64,000 nucleotides of DNA. Origin: Promethearchaeota archaeon (GTDB taxonomy: Archaea; Asgardarchaeota; Lokiarchaeia; Sigyniarchaeales; SOKP01). A program made the position numbers and the translations under genes. The stretch is taken from the NCBI GenBank assembly GCA_029838195.1, contig JALGVJ010000031.1, forward strand, positions 1-64,000, written 5' to 3'. Positions 46,208-55,849 of the stretch are shown one piece after another. Numbering within the stretch: the stretch's first letter is position 1; every line of letters starts with the position of its first letter. The notes below the pieces were generated by a model. It was not told the DNA's origin and made no database searches. It saw nothing but the letters and a program-made list of their open reading frames with translations.

Positions 46208-46274
46208 TTAATCATGATCATAAAATTCATCTATAAAAAATCTTTAAATAAAAAGAAAGAGGTGTATTGGAAAA

Positions 46275-47960
46275 ATGAGTGAAAATCCGTACGCGAAAAA
46301 ACCGTGGTTAAAACACTACGACAAGGATGTACCTCCCTCCATTGAATATCCAGAAATGAATTTGTATGAATTCTTAGATAATTCCGCAAAAAAATATGGA
46401 AGAAAAACGGCAATCTGGTTCATGAAAAATAAAATTTCCTATAAACAATTTAAAGATATCGCAGATCGCTTGGCTACAGCCCTCGTGAACCTGGGATTAA
46501 AAAAAGGACAAGTCGTGGCAATCATGATCCCAAATTTTCCTCAATTTTGTTTTAGCTTTTATGGAATATTGAAAGCCGGCGGAATTGTTACGGCTTGTAG
46601 CGTGCTCTTGACTGAACATGAATTGGCCTATCAGCTAAACGACTCGGGAGCAGAAATAATTATTGCCTGGGATAATCAATTGGAAAAGATCAATAATATC
46701 AAGGATAGAACCCGCCTTCGACACGTAATCATTACGAATGTTCTAGATTATGCCCCCCTAGCACCTACAAATCCCCCAGAAATTGCTGGTACTTTACAAT
46801 TTCTTAATTTAGTGAACAATACAAAACCAAATCCTCCGAAATTTAAGACTAACGCCCGAGAAGATATAGCAGTACTGCAATATACGGGCGGAACTACAGG
46901 TTTGCCGAAAGGAGCCATGCTCACGCATTACAACTTGGTTTCTAACGTGATTGCGACCCATCGATGGATTGGCTCGGAAGCTAATCCAGGAAAAGATACA
47001 GGGTTAACCAATCTGCCCTTATTTCACATATATGGAATGACAGTGTGTATGAACATGCTTATCTATAATGGCTCCACTATTGCCTTGAATCCAGACCCGC
47101 GCGATCAAAAATCACTTTTCGAGATTATACGAGCCACTAAACCCGCTTTTTTCCCCGGCGTTCCTACCATGTACATGCGACTCTTAGAACGAGATGATTT
47201 GGAAGATTATGCTGAAGATTTGAAGAGCATACGAGTTTGCAATACGGGTGCGGCTCCGATGCCACCCGAGGTACTCAAAGAATTTGAAGGGAGAACGGGA
47301 GGCAAGATTATAGAAGGCTATGGAATGACGGAGTGTTCACCCGTAACACATAGTAATCCCGTAAATGGGTTGAGGAAAATTGGTTCCGTAGGTCTTGCCA
47401 TACCTGATACCGAAGTGAAAATCGTGGACATTGATGATTATACAAAGATAGTACCCATTAGAGAAAAAGGAGAAATTATGATAAAGGGACCGCAAGTCAT
47501 GAAGGGCTACTGGAACAAACCAGAGGAAACGGCTAATCAATTAAAGGATGGTTGGGTTTTGACGGGAGATATTGGGATGATGGACGAGGATGGCTATCTT
47601 TACATCGTTGATCGCAAGAAGGATATGATAAACGTCTCGGGATTCAAAGTGTATCCACGAGAGTTAGAGGATGTACTTTATGAGCATGAAGCAATTGAGA
47701 AAGCTTCAATTATTGGCATTCCTCACCCTGATCTACCGGGAAGCGAACGGGTGAAAGCATATATCGTGTTAAAAAGCAATTATGAAGAAAGCGAAGAGAT
47801 GAAACGAGATATAATTGAGTTTTGTAGAAAGCATATGGCTCCTTACAAGGTTCCTAAATACATCGAATTTAGAAAAGAATTGCCGGAAACTCTTGTGGGA
47901 AAAGTTCAGCGAAAGGAATTAAAAGAAATCGAAGCGAAAAGACGAGGAGAAGAGGTCTAA
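46275..47960 (+). CDS. Long-chain-type acyl-CoA synthetase
   Basis: 561 residues, ANL superfamily. P-loop TGGTTGLPKGAMLTH, adenylation motif YGMTECSPVTH, hinge TGDIGMMDEDGYLYIVDRKKDMI, catalytic lysine in VGKVQRKELKE. It activates fatty or branched-chain carboxylic acids. GAGGTG lies upstream of the ATG. It follows the ABC operon on the same strand 67 bp after the HEAT gene, so it may process the imported compound after deamination. Confidence 0.93.
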   Translation: MSENPYAKKPWLKHYDKDVPPSIEYPEMNLYEFLDNSAKKYGRKTAIWFMKNKISYKQFKDIADRLATALVNLGLKKGQVVAIMIPNFPQFCFSFYGILKAGGIVTACSVLLTEHELAYQLNDSGAEIIIAWDNQLEKINNIKDRTRLRHVIITNVLDYAPLAPTNPPEIAGTLQFLNLVNNTKPNPPKFKTNAREDIAVLQYTGGTTGLPKGAMLTHYNLVSNVIATHRWIGSEANPGKDTGLTNLPLFHIYGMTVCMNMLIYNGSTIALNPDPRDQKSLFEIIRATKPAFFPGVPTMYMRLLERDDLEDYAEDLKSIRVCNTGAAPMPPEVLKEFEGRTGGKIIEGYGMTECSPVTHSNPVNGLRKIGSVGLAIPDTEVKIVDIDDYTKIVPIREKGEIMIKGPQVMKGYWNKPEETANQLKDGWVLTGDIGMMDEDGYLYIVDRKKDMINVSGFKVYPRELEDVLYEHEAIEKASIIGIPHPDLPGSERVKAYIVLKSNYEESEEMKRDIIEFCRKHMAPYKVPKYIEFRKELPETLVGKVQRKELKEIEAKRRGEEV

Positions 47961-47991
47961 TTACAAGTCATTTTTATTTTCATTTTTTTTA

Positions 47992-48049
47992 TTAAGATTG
48001 TTAAACAAAAGACACCCAAATCAATTTAATTTCTCGAGAAAGAAAAAAA
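47992..48049 (+). repeat. 58-bp direct repeat, copy 1
   Basis: Core of 46 identical bases starting TTAAGATTGTTAAACAAAAG, then one mismatch and 11 more matching A-rich bases, shared with 53321-53378 in the same orientation. A T-tract precedes both copies. It lies just after the acyl-CoA synthetase stop. Confidence 0.85.
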
Positions 48050-48056
48050 GATAACA

Positions 48057-48470
48057 CTAATAAAAAAAAATCAGAAAAATGAGGCTAACATTGATATGAA
48101 GCGAACTTTTTTCTTTTCCCTTTCTTTTTTTTGCGGGTAAGGGAAAGATCCACTGCCATAAATCCGCACCTTTTCTGATCCTCCCTCCGTTTTCCTTAAA
48201 TCTTGCTTTTAATTGATTAAACTTGCCTTTCGGTATGTATTTCAAGAGCTTCACGAAAATTTTTTCCGAAACCACGACAAAATCAAATAAGATAAAATCG
48301 TTTTCAAAAATCTTAATTAATTGTTTCACGGCAATTCGATATCTTCTCTGCGACCATCTTTTTCCTATATTTTTCCATTAATTTAAGCGTATTGACCTCT
48401 TTTTGGTTTACTCTGGGTTTTAACTCGCCTCTGTCCCATATTTTTTCCGTTGAATACTCTGTTATGAGAA
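48057..48470 (-). pseudogene. Decayed gene, unknown family
   Basis: On the minus strand, two frames join by a single frameshift near 48350-48390: EYSTEKIWDRGELKPRVNQK up to LKLMEKYRKKMVAEK, then RRYRIAVKQLIKIFENDF through FNQLKARFKENGGRIRKG to LPAKKRKG. The second part has no start codon of its own other than an internal GTG. The sequence reads like coding DNA but has lost its start and frame. I do not recognise the family; a mobile-element remnant is possible because the 58-bp repeat is adjacent. Confidence 0.4.
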
Positions 48471-48579
48471 AGTAATTAAAATTCACCTATTTAACTGCAA
48501 AAAGTGTGAAATTTTATTAATCTGGGACAATTATAAATTCCTAATTTCATCCTGTAATTTTCCCAGCTCTTCCTTCATG

Positions 48580-48820
48580 TGAAAGACAATTTACTCCTTG
48601 CTGTAGACACACCGTTCTTGCTCATAATCAAACCAATTATCGTATTATATTTCTTAGAATTAATGGAAATAAATACAGAATACTCTCCAAACACGATTTC
48701 CATAACAGAATTGTCAGAGACTTCGCATTTCAATAATTTAACAAAATCTCTTGTATTAATGTAAATTGTCCCCCCGTGAAAAAATTCAAAAGAATTCTTT
48801 CTTCATTTATAATATATGTT
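48580..48820 (-). pseudogene. Possible gene fragment with N-terminal frameshift
   Basis: The minus strand has ATGAAGAAAGAATTCTTTTGA near 48800-48815, and one base out of frame an open stretch FFHGGTIYINTRDFVKLLKC to MSKNGVSTARSKLSFT, ending in TGA. Codon and residue composition look coding (balanced charged and hydrophobic residues), unlike the + strand frame over the same bases. Unknown family. Confidence 0.35.
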
Positions 48821-48913
48821 ATCAAAAATAGTACCCGAGCATGATACCTTCAATTCTTTACGTTCAGAATATTTTAAATTAATGTTCTCCAAACTATTTT
48901 AAATAAAAAGAAT

Positions 48914-49284
48914 TCATTCAAAGATACTAATAATAGACCGTGATATGTAATATTCACGACAGAACACGTGAAGAATACAAGCAAGAAACTCATTAATTTC
49001 ATTGAATATAAAAGAAATCTCGGGTTTAACGTGCATCTCATCATAGTAGAGCAATTTAAGAACAAAACTGGACAAGGGCTTCGAAAAAAAATGAAAGAAA
49101 AACAAGAAACCTCCAATACCTACATGTTTGTTCAGATATTGCAATCTATCTTGTCTTTTACATTCATGCCAATAGTCCTTATTTCACTGATGATATTTAT
49201 AAGACCCAATTTCCAAAAAATAATTAAATGGGATAATATCCCTGGCATACTTGCCTTCGTTCCACACCACTGCCGTAAAAGGTA
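48914..49284 (-). pseudogene. Possible decayed gene with an in-frame stop
   Basis: The minus strand reads PFTAVVWNEGKYARDIIPFN, a TGA after KYHQ, then NKDYWHECKRQDRLQYLNKH and on to the TGA at 48914. Apart from that one stop (near 49186-49188) about 120 codons are open, and they look more protein-like than the + strand frame (48968-49285), which is an alternative. The DYWHECKRQ stretch recalls the E-x-K motif of PD-(D/E)xK nucleases, but this is weak. Confidence 0.3.
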
Positions 49285-49292
49285 GATTTTTA

Positions 49293-50699
49293 TTAATCGC
49301 TTGAGATACTTTCTTTTTTTTCTTCATGCAATTTTTCTACTTCTTTTTTGATTTGTAAATATTTTTCTTTCGTAATGGGAAATCTACTCATGACAATAAA
49401 TCCAATTATTAAAGCAATTGCAGGAAATATAAAAATTAAGCTTCGAAGGCCGAAAATTATCTCTTCGGATACATTTTCGGGCGTAAATACAGTCCATCCA
49501 ACGCTATTAAAAACAATGTTAATGGAGAGGATTACGAATATTGTTGACAATTTTGTAATTAAAGCATTTATACCATAATATCCTCCTTCTCGTCTTAATC
49601 CTGTATTTAATTCATCCTCATCTATTATTGCCGAAAGTAAGATATCTCCAAGCATAAGGGCTCCAGCAAGACCTAAACCAACAAAGAAAAATGCGATAAA
49701 TGCACTTAAAATCTTCTTTATCAACATGAAGGGAAAGAGCGTAGCAATGAATATGATTTGGCATAACATGTATCCTTTTTTCATTCCAATTCTAACCGCA
49801 ATATAGCGCCAAAAAATCATAAAAAAACCTGCAGAGATAAACGATAAACCTAACATTAATCCTAAAAGTATTGATTCCCCTTCGCCTATGTTTAGAACGA
49901 AACTTCCATAAAGCGGAACAATAGTAGGTAATATTCCAATAACATACCAATAAGCCAAATTAGCAACAATAAAAATTCTAAATGATTTATTTTTTAGCGA
50001 AAATTTTAGAGAATTCAACAAAGATAGAGCTTCTTCAGCATCTTTCAGATATTCTTTTCTTTCTTTTATTCCAAATATTATCATCAGAATTGCACCTACT
50101 GCTATTATAATACTCATAAATATGCCCGCTTGTCCGTATTCCGCATAATATTTAGGATCGTCTAATTTTGGTATAAATAATGTTGGTCCTATAAAAGCAA
50201 AAATCAAGCCAATCACAGTAAAAAGTTGTTTTATTGCACCTGCTCTTGCTCTATCTTCTAGATTTTTAAACATCTCAGGGAATAACGATGCATAATTCAA
50301 ATCATAGAGCGTATATGTTAGATCAAACAAAATAACCATAATAAGAAAATATATAAAAGTATTAATCTCTGAATTTCTTGGTGGAATCCATAAAAAAATC
50401 ATCACCACGCATAGAGGAATTATACTAATAATTATATATGGTTTTCTTCTACCCCATTTTGTTTTCGTGCGATCTGATAAAGCTCCCAACAAGGGATCAT
50501 TAATTGCATTCCAAACCGACCAAATTATGAAAACAATCGTTATTAAATTGATATTCAATCCGACTACAGCGTAATAAAAAGTAAAGATGAAAAAACTAAA
50601 CATTTCAAGAGCTATTGTATCCGAGAATTGTCCTATACCATAAGCAAATATCTTTTTTCTCGAGAATTTATCATCTATTTTTTTTTCTTTCTCATTCAT
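49293..50699 (-). CDS. GPH-type sugar/cation symporter (MFS)
   Basis: 468 residues, twelve membrane helices. NAINDPLLGALSDRTKTKWGRRKPYI is the GPH-family marker, and a charged C-terminal tail (KKEVEKLHEEKKES) follows helix 12. It is the third such transporter in the window. It is divergent from the corrinoid methyltransferase fusion, so the imported compound could be a methylated sugar or betaine-like substrate, but this is speculative. Confidence 0.88.
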   Translation of the reverse strand: MNEKEKKIDDKFSRKKIFAYGIGQFSDTIALEMFSFFIFTFYYAVVGLNINLITIVFIIWSVWNAINDPLLGALSDRTKTKWGRRKPYIIISIIPLCVVMIFLWIPPRNSEINTFIYFLIMVILFDLTYTLYDLNYASLFPEMFKNLEDRARAGAIKQLFTVIGLIFAFIGPTLFIPKLDDPKYYAEYGQAGIFMSIIIAVGAILMIIFGIKERKEYLKDAEEALSLLNSLKFSLKNKSFRIFIVANLAYWYVIGILPTIVPLYGSFVLNIGEGESILLGLMLGLSFISAGFFMIFWRYIAVRIGMKKGYMLCQIIFIATLFPFMLIKKILSAFIAFFFVGLGLAGALMLGDILLSAIIDEDELNTGLRREGGYYGINALITKLSTIFVILSINIVFNSVGWTVFTPENVSEEIIFGLRSLIFIFPAIALIIGFIVMSRFPITKEKYLQIKKEVEKLHEEKKESISSD

Positions 50700-51017
50700 T
50701 TTTAAACCTCATTTTTTATTTATAGAATCTTATTTTAATAATAAATTGAAATCTATACATAATCTTTTTCTTTCATCTTATTATATTTATATTTTTTTTA
50801 AAATTGTAATTAATAAAAAGACTTATAAAAAGTCGATCCCCACCATCTATATCCTATTAATTAGCAGGAAAAAAAAAGAGTTGTACATAATTAGGATAAG
50901 TTAAACAGATTTTAATCTCCTTTTTTAAAAGATTACTAAAAATAAGATAATATAGTTAAATAAAAGTTTAAATTATTTCGGAATCAATATACTTAAGAGA
51001 TAAAAGAAAATTTTTTC
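50700..51017. other. Divergent promoter region
   Basis: 318 bp AT-rich spacer between the GPH transporter and the methyltransferase fusion. TATA-like boxes: AGTTTAAATTATTT near 50964-50977 for the rightward gene, and TTTTTTATTTATAG near 50711 for the leftward one. No other structure. Confidence 0.4.
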
Positions 51018-52712
51018 GTGAACTATATGAAAGTAAAAGATTTCTTAGAGAAAATTACGGAAGAAACAAAAGAAGGAAAATATAAAACTTTAGGACGCCT
51101 CGTGAGAAAAGCTAAAAGAGAAGGTTTCTCAAGGGAAGAAATCATTAAAGCGCTCTCGGAGGGAATAAAGAGCGCTAGTGAGCATTATAAAATCAAAGGA
51201 ATGTATCTTGATGATATTATAAAATCTGCGGCAGCATTTAATGTAGGAGCTCAATCCCTTGGACTCGAGATGGAGGAAAAAAAAGAACCCGAAAAGAGAG
51301 TTATAATTGGAGTAATGGGAGGGCCGTGGACAATTGGTTCTGATATTGTATCTGCGAACCTGCGCGCTGCTGGATTTGAAGTGGTAAATGCTGGTTCTGA
51401 TATTACACCAGAAAAGCTTGCAAGAGTGGTTCAAGAAACAGGAGGAAGAATAGTTGCTTCTGCAATTTATTTAATGCAAAGTGAACCGGAAGTGGCAAAA
51501 TTAGAGGAAGAATTATGGAAGAGAGGTATACGTCATGAAGTAAGAACGATTCTGAGTGGCCCCGCTAGTTCGAGACCTCTTGCGGAGCGATATAACGTGG
51601 ATGCTCATGTAAAAGACGTAAATGAACTCGTGATTAAAATAAAAGAATTTTCGGAAGAATTAAAATCAGAAATGACATCTCGAGAAAGGGTCATGACATC
51701 TGTAAGATATGAAGAACCAGACCGTGTACCTTTCATTCCATTCGCTCAAACTTTTTGCGCAAAATTTGCGGGTATTCCTTTTTCAGAATACGTGAGTAAG
51801 GCAGAAAAATTTGTCGAAGGACAAATGAAAGCCTATAAAGCATTTGGATGGGATGCATTATGCTTTTCTTCCGATGTGGGAATGTATGCTGAAGCGCTAG
51901 GCGCAAAAATAGCATTCCCTCATAATGATATTCCTCGAATTATTGAGCCCCTCTTACATCATGATTCGGTTTATGAAGATTTTAAAAAATTAACCATACC
52001 TGATCCCATGGAGGCAGGTCGCTTAACAGAATCCATAAAAGCAATTGAGCTTGCCAGAAAAGAAGTGGGAGAGGATGTTCCCTTGATTGGATGGTTAGAA
52101 GGACCATTTCAGGGTGTAGCATTGTTAACTGGTGCAGATCCATTGATGCTTTTTTATGTATTAGATCACCCTAAAGAATTTAATGAAATTTTAGAGTGGT
52201 ATGCAGAGTTTCAGATTAATGTTGCACGTTGTATGGGGGAAGCAGGAGCAGATATAATTGGTGTGGGAGAAACTGCCGCATATTTCATGTCTCCTAAATT
52301 CTTTGAACGTTTTTGTTTAGAACCGGAAAAAAAATTATGCGGAACAATTAAAAGAATGGGAATGATCCCTTTAATTCATTGTTGTGGATACGTTCCTCAA
52401 TGCATTCCTTATGCAAAAGAAACGAATCCAGGAGGGGCAATTCAATTTGATTATCAAGTAGATTTAGCATGGGCAAAAAAAGAACTTCAAAATAAAGTAA
52501 CCATCATGGGTAATCTCAACTATAATAAACTCACGAGAGCAAGTCCAAAAGAAGTATATGAGGATTGTGCCAATCATATAAAAATCGCAGCAAAAGGAGG
52601 AGGTTTTTGGTTAGCATTTGGATGTGAAATTCCTCGAGATTTGCCCATAAATAATATGAGAACAATAATTCGAGCTACAAGAACAATAGGTAAATATCCC
52701 ATTTCCATATGA
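51018..52712 (+). CDS. Fusion of corrinoid-binding-like domain and UroD/MtaA-type methyltransferase
   Basis: 564 residues. Residues 5-85 form the helical cap domain of methyltransferase corrinoid proteins, and 93-215 the Rossmann-like B12-binding domain. Where these proteins have the D-x-H-x-x-G histidine ligand, this one has GGPWTIG (101-107), with Trp104 in the histidine position. Residues from about 217 to the end form a uroporphyrinogen-decarboxylase-like methyltransferase domain (MtaA/CmuA type) with zinc ligands in LIHCCGYVP and FGCEIPRD. It should move a methyl group between a corrinoid and a thiol or C1 carrier. The GTG at 51018 or the ATG at 51027 may be the start. The fusion order corrinoid then UroD is the reverse of CmuA. 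Confidence 0.85.
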   Translation: MNYMKVKDFLEKITEETKEGKYKTLGRLVRKAKREGFSREEIIKALSEGIKSASEHYKIKGMYLDDIIKSAAAFNVGAQSLGLEMEEKKEPEKRVIIGVMGGPWTIGSDIVSANLRAAGFEVVNAGSDITPEKLARVVQETGGRIVASAIYLMQSEPEVAKLEEELWKRGIRHEVRTILSGPASSRPLAERYNVDAHVKDVNELVIKIKEFSEELKSEMTSRERVMTSVRYEEPDRVPFIPFAQTFCAKFAGIPFSEYVSKAEKFVEGQMKAYKAFGWDALCFSSDVGMYAEALGAKIAFPHNDIPRIIEPLLHHDSVYEDFKKLTIPDPMEAGRLTESIKAIELARKEVGEDVPLIGWLEGPFQGVALLTGADPLMLFYVLDHPKEFNEILEWYAEFQINVARCMGEAGADIIGVGETAAYFMSPKFFERFCLEPEKKLCGTIKRMGMIPLIHCCGYVPQCIPYAKETNPGGAIQFDYQVDLAWAKKELQNKVTIMGNLNYNKLTRASPKEVYEDCANHIKIAAKGGGFWLAFGCEIPRDLPINNMRTIIRATRTIGKYPISI

Positions 52713-52841
52713 AAAAGTTTAAATAAACTTTATTTTAATTTACTATAATATCTTAACACTTAATAATCGAAAATTCAAAAATTATAATTCATGAATGGTT
52801 TAAACCATTAAATTAAAACATATTCTATATCAAACACGACA

Positions 52842-52860
52842 TTTACACATTAAAATGTAA
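52842..52860 (+). promoter_or_regulatory. Palindromic element TTTACACATTAAAATGTAA
   Basis: An imperfect inverted repeat (TTACA...TGTAA). A related copy, TGTACACATCAAAATGTAA, lies at 52903-52921. The exact 16-base core TTTACACATTAAAATG is repeated at 63619-63634, immediately upstream of the Lrp/AsnC gene. It could be a regulator binding site. Confidence 0.4.
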
Positions 52861-53053
52861 TATTTCCTTTCCCTAGAAGTTCGCTGGATGGCTGCGTGGG
52901 CATGTACACATCAAAATGTAATCTAATGCCTTCACCCGAATAAAATAAAACATCTTTCTCTACCTTGAAATCTTGTCGGGGTACCGATTAAAAATGGGAG
53001 GGAATATTATTATATGACACGGGAAGAAAATATTCTTTTACTTCTGCTGGGAT

Positions 53054-53287
53054 TTGTTCTTCCCAATTATTCCCAAATGCTTTATTATCGTGTTCTTTTC
53101 GATTTTCCCTAGGCGTACCTTTTCACCCTCCATTAAGGTGGTTAACGAGTCGAGCAATAAATTGATGAATAACTTGTATCAAACTCAGTGTAGGATGCGC
53201 ACTCTTGAAAATATTCGCATGAGAATATCGCATCGTCTAGGATGTCCCGTGATAGTCTCGCCCGCCTTGTTGGAAAAACTACAATAA
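53054..53287 (+). CDS. Doubtful small open frame
   Basis: 77 residues. The first third is hydrophobic and low-complexity; the last part (MRTLENIRMRISHRLGCPVI and on to LLEKLQ) reads more like a real protein end. There is no ribosome binding site and no recognised family. It may be the tail of a lost gene. Confidence 0.2.
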   Translation: MFFPIIPKCFIIVFFSIFPRRTFSPSIKVVNESSNKLMNNLYQTQCRMRTLENIRMRISHRLGCPVIVSPALLEKLQ

Positions 53288-53320
53288 GAAACTAATATTT
53301 ATAAAATATACTCTTTTTTT

Positions 53321-53378
53321 TTAAGATTGTTAAACAAAAGACACCCAAATCAATTTAATTTCTCGAAAAAGAAAAAAA
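53321..53378 (+). repeat. 58-bp direct repeat, copy 2
   Basis: 57 of 58 bases identical to 47992-48049, same orientation. It lies just downstream of the 53054 frame and before the tautomerase gene, so the two copies bracket 5.3 kb holding decayed genes, a GPH transporter and the corrinoid fusion. Confidence 0.85.
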
Positions 53379-53438
53379 TAGAATAGAATTTATTTAATTT
53401 AAATACTCGGTAAAATTCATGTTGAAGAAATTAGCCTT

Positions 53439-53642
53439 TTAAGGCGGTTTTGCATCCGGCAACGCTTTTGCAGCGGGAAGTCCTCTTACACCCCAATGCG
53501 ACTTTGGGACTTGTTGGACAATAACCTCGACAGCTTCTTTTGGAATTCCTAATCCCACGAAAACTTCCGTGACGCCGGTAATTATTTTCTCTATAGCCTC
53601 ATCAGAAGTACCTTCCCACATATATATTTGGGCTAAAGGCAT
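53439..53642 (-). CDS. 4-Oxalocrotonate tautomerase-like protein
   Basis: 67 residues, the length of 4-OT subunits. It starts M-P, and Pro2 becomes the N-terminal catalytic proline after methionine removal. The helix SDEAIEKIITGVTEVF and the strand VIVQQVPKSHWGV follow the family. It forms small oligomers and tautomerises enol/keto acids. The physiological substrate is unknown. Confidence 0.88.
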   Translation of the reverse strand: MPLAQIYMWEGTSDEAIEKIITGVTEVFVGLGIPKEAVEVIVQQVPKSHWGVRGLPAAKALPDAKPP

Positions 53643-53817
53643 TTTAATTTAACACCCTCTTTTTTACAAGATTTTTGATGTAATTAACATTTATTTTAAT
53701 ATTATTTATAATTTTTGATATATAAATAAATTAAACGGCGTTATCATTATTTCTTTCTCCCCGTTTCACATTCTTTCAGTACCTAAGTCGTGGGAATAAA
53801 ACGAAAAGAAGGAGTTT

Positions 53818-55695
53818 TTAATAAAATAATTTATCCAACTCTGCTTTCAATCGAGCAGGTTCGAATTTAGGTATTCTATCAATGGTTAACAAGCCGTTAA
53901 TTTCTTGAAATTGGTCGTATAGTTCCGTATAGCAAAATCCATGGATCCAATCTTTTCTTGCATCAAATAATTTCAACAAATCGATTATTTTTTCAAACAA
54001 TTCATCGGAGGTTTGAACCATTTGATATCCCCAATCTTCTTTTTTCTTTTCTCCGCTTAGTTCGAAACCAAAACCTCCTATTTCCGAAAAAATGACGGGG
54101 TTATCGTCGTGCGTACAAGAGGAAAGGTAAATGGGATATGGAGAGGGAATTTGATAAATTTTGTCACTATCATAAGATTCAGGTATGGCTTCATATTGTT
54201 CATACATGTGAAGTGTACATAAGTCGGATTTAGCATGAAACCATCCATCATCATCAATGATTAATCGAGTAGGATCTATGGATTTCATAAAATAATAAAG
54301 CCCTCGAGTATAATCTTTTTTTTTGTCATCGCGGTGGGCACCAGGAACGCCCCAGCCCTCGTTTAAAATGGTCCATGCTATGATTGAGGGATGGTTATAA
54401 TCTCGCTCTATTACTTCCACGAAATGATTTAGCAAGCGTAATTGAGCTTTTGGAGAAAATTGAAACGCGTTACCGATTTCTCCCCACACTAAAACGCCCA
54501 TTTTATCACACCAATAGAGAAAGCGGGGATCAAACACTTTTTGGTGGGTTCTCAAACCGTTAAACCCAAATTCTTTAACATATTGAATATCGCGTTTAAT
54601 AGCTTCATCAGAAGGGGCTGTATACAATCCATCAGGCCAATATCCTTGAACTAAAAAAAGCTTTTGATATATGGGTTTATTGTTTAATAACACACGTTTA
54701 TTGGTATTTGGGTGGGGAGAGGTTTCAGAAATGGATATTTTTCTCATGCCAAAATAGGTTTTTACCATGTCGATGAGTTCACCAGTTTTTGAGTCAACGA
54801 ACTTGAATATTAAATCATATAAGAACGGATCATTCACCTCCCAAAGTCTTAATTTTTCTGTAGGAATGCTCATTTTGAACTTGAATGGCGATGGATTTTC
54901 CGGTTGCCATCGAGCTCCCTTGATTTTTAATATTTTTCGGTCTCTTTTAGCAAGTAAGTTTCCTAAAAAATCAAGGCGCAAAGTTTCTTGAGAAACAGGC
55001 TTATCCTTAGCAAGGATGGTCGCAGATAAAGTTAGGTCAGGCGTTCCCTTTCCGTGCACATCACACTCTACAATGATTTCTGATTTATCTATATCAGGAG
55101 TGATTTTTACCCATTTTAAATGATTCCTTAAAGAAACCGCTTCTATCCATGCGGTTTGCCAAATTCCGGATACTCTAGGGTAAAAAATTCCAGATGGTTC
55201 TTCCAGCCAATATTGTTTTCCTCTCGGAATTTCCAAATCTGTACTCGGGTCTTCCACTCTTACTACTAAAACATTATTATCTTTAATAAAATCCGTGATA
55301 TCGAACGTGAATCCCACGTATCCTCCTTCATGAGATCCCACATATTGTTCGTTTAAATACACAGTACAAGAATAATCCACCGCTCCAAAATGCAATAAAA
55401 TACGCTTATTCTTGAAGGAGGGAGGCAATTCAAACTCTTTTCGATACCACATGAAATCATGGAACCCGAGATCCCCGATTCCACTTAATTTGCTCTGAAA
55501 ACAAAAAGGCACGATGATTTTTTTGTCAAATTTTTCTTTTTGGCTTTTTTCATACCATCGTTCTTTAAGGCCCTTATTAGCATCATCAAAAGCAAACTCC
55601 CATTCGCCATTTAAATTGATCCAATTATTTTCACGTTCAAATTGCGGTCTTGGATGTTCGGGTCTGGGAATAGAACCATCATTTATGATTTTCAT
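53818..55695 (-). CDS. Glycoside hydrolase family 2 enzyme
   Basis: 625 residues: an N-terminal sugar-binding jelly-roll domain (about 20-190, INLNGEWEFAFD and FGAVDYSCTVYLNEQYVG), an immunoglobulin-like domain (about 195-325) and a TIM barrel. The acid/base is E446 in WTILNEGWG, the nucleophile is E538 in VIFSEIGGFG. It is likely a beta-galactosidase, beta-glucuronidase or beta-mannosidase-type enzyme; the exact sugar cannot be read. No signal peptide, so it acts on imported oligosaccharide. Confidence 0.92.
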   Translation of the reverse strand: MKIINDGSIPRPEHPRPQFERENNWINLNGEWEFAFDDANKGLKERWYEKSQKEKFDKKIIVPFCFQSKLSGIGDLGFHDFMWYRKEFELPPSFKNKRILLHFGAVDYSCTVYLNEQYVGSHEGGYVGFTFDITDFIKDNNVLVVRVEDPSTDLEIPRGKQYWLEEPSGIFYPRVSGIWQTAWIEAVSLRNHLKWVKITPDIDKSEIIVECDVHGKGTPDLTLSATILAKDKPVSQETLRLDFLGNLLAKRDRKILKIKGARWQPENPSPFKFKMSIPTEKLRLWEVNDPFLYDLIFKFVDSKTGELIDMVKTYFGMRKISISETSPHPNTNKRVLLNNKPIYQKLFLVQGYWPDGLYTAPSDEAIKRDIQYVKEFGFNGLRTHQKVFDPRFLYWCDKMGVLVWGEIGNAFQFSPKAQLRLLNHFVEVIERDYNHPSIIAWTILNEGWGVPGAHRDDKKKDYTRGLYYFMKSIDPTRLIIDDDGWFHAKSDLCTLHMYEQYEAIPESYDSDKIYQIPSPYPIYLSSCTHDDNPVIFSEIGGFGFELSGEKKKEDWGYQMVQTSDELFEKIIDLLKLFDARKDWIHGFCYTELYDQFQEINGLLTIDRIPKFEPARLKAELDKLFY

Positions 55696-55849
55696 GCTTA
55701 TTAAAATATTTCCCCTGTAAAAAATTTTAAAAATTTGAAGAATTTAGGATAAAAATGAATTAATATCCTCTCGTTCTTTTGGCGTTTCATTATTAATTTT
55801 TTTGACGAACACAAAATATTTTTAATATTAAAGAATTAAATTTTAGATC

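Larger units (their letters stand above)
52713..53438. other. Intergenic region with palindromic sites and possible gene remnants
   Basis: 726 bp. It holds two TTACACAT...ATGTAA-type elements (52842-52860 and 52902-52922), a doubtful 77-residue frame at 53054-53287, and copy 2 of the 58-bp repeat. Short, mutually frameshifted pieces on the minus strand around 52990-53150 look coding-like (EHDNKAFGNNWEEQIPAEVK) but have no start. The region is probably decayed. Confidence 0.4.

Noticed and set aside
48968..49285. 105-residue + strand gene
   Set aside because: No ribosome binding site and less protein-like than the opposite strand; kept only as an alternative to the minus-strand remnant.
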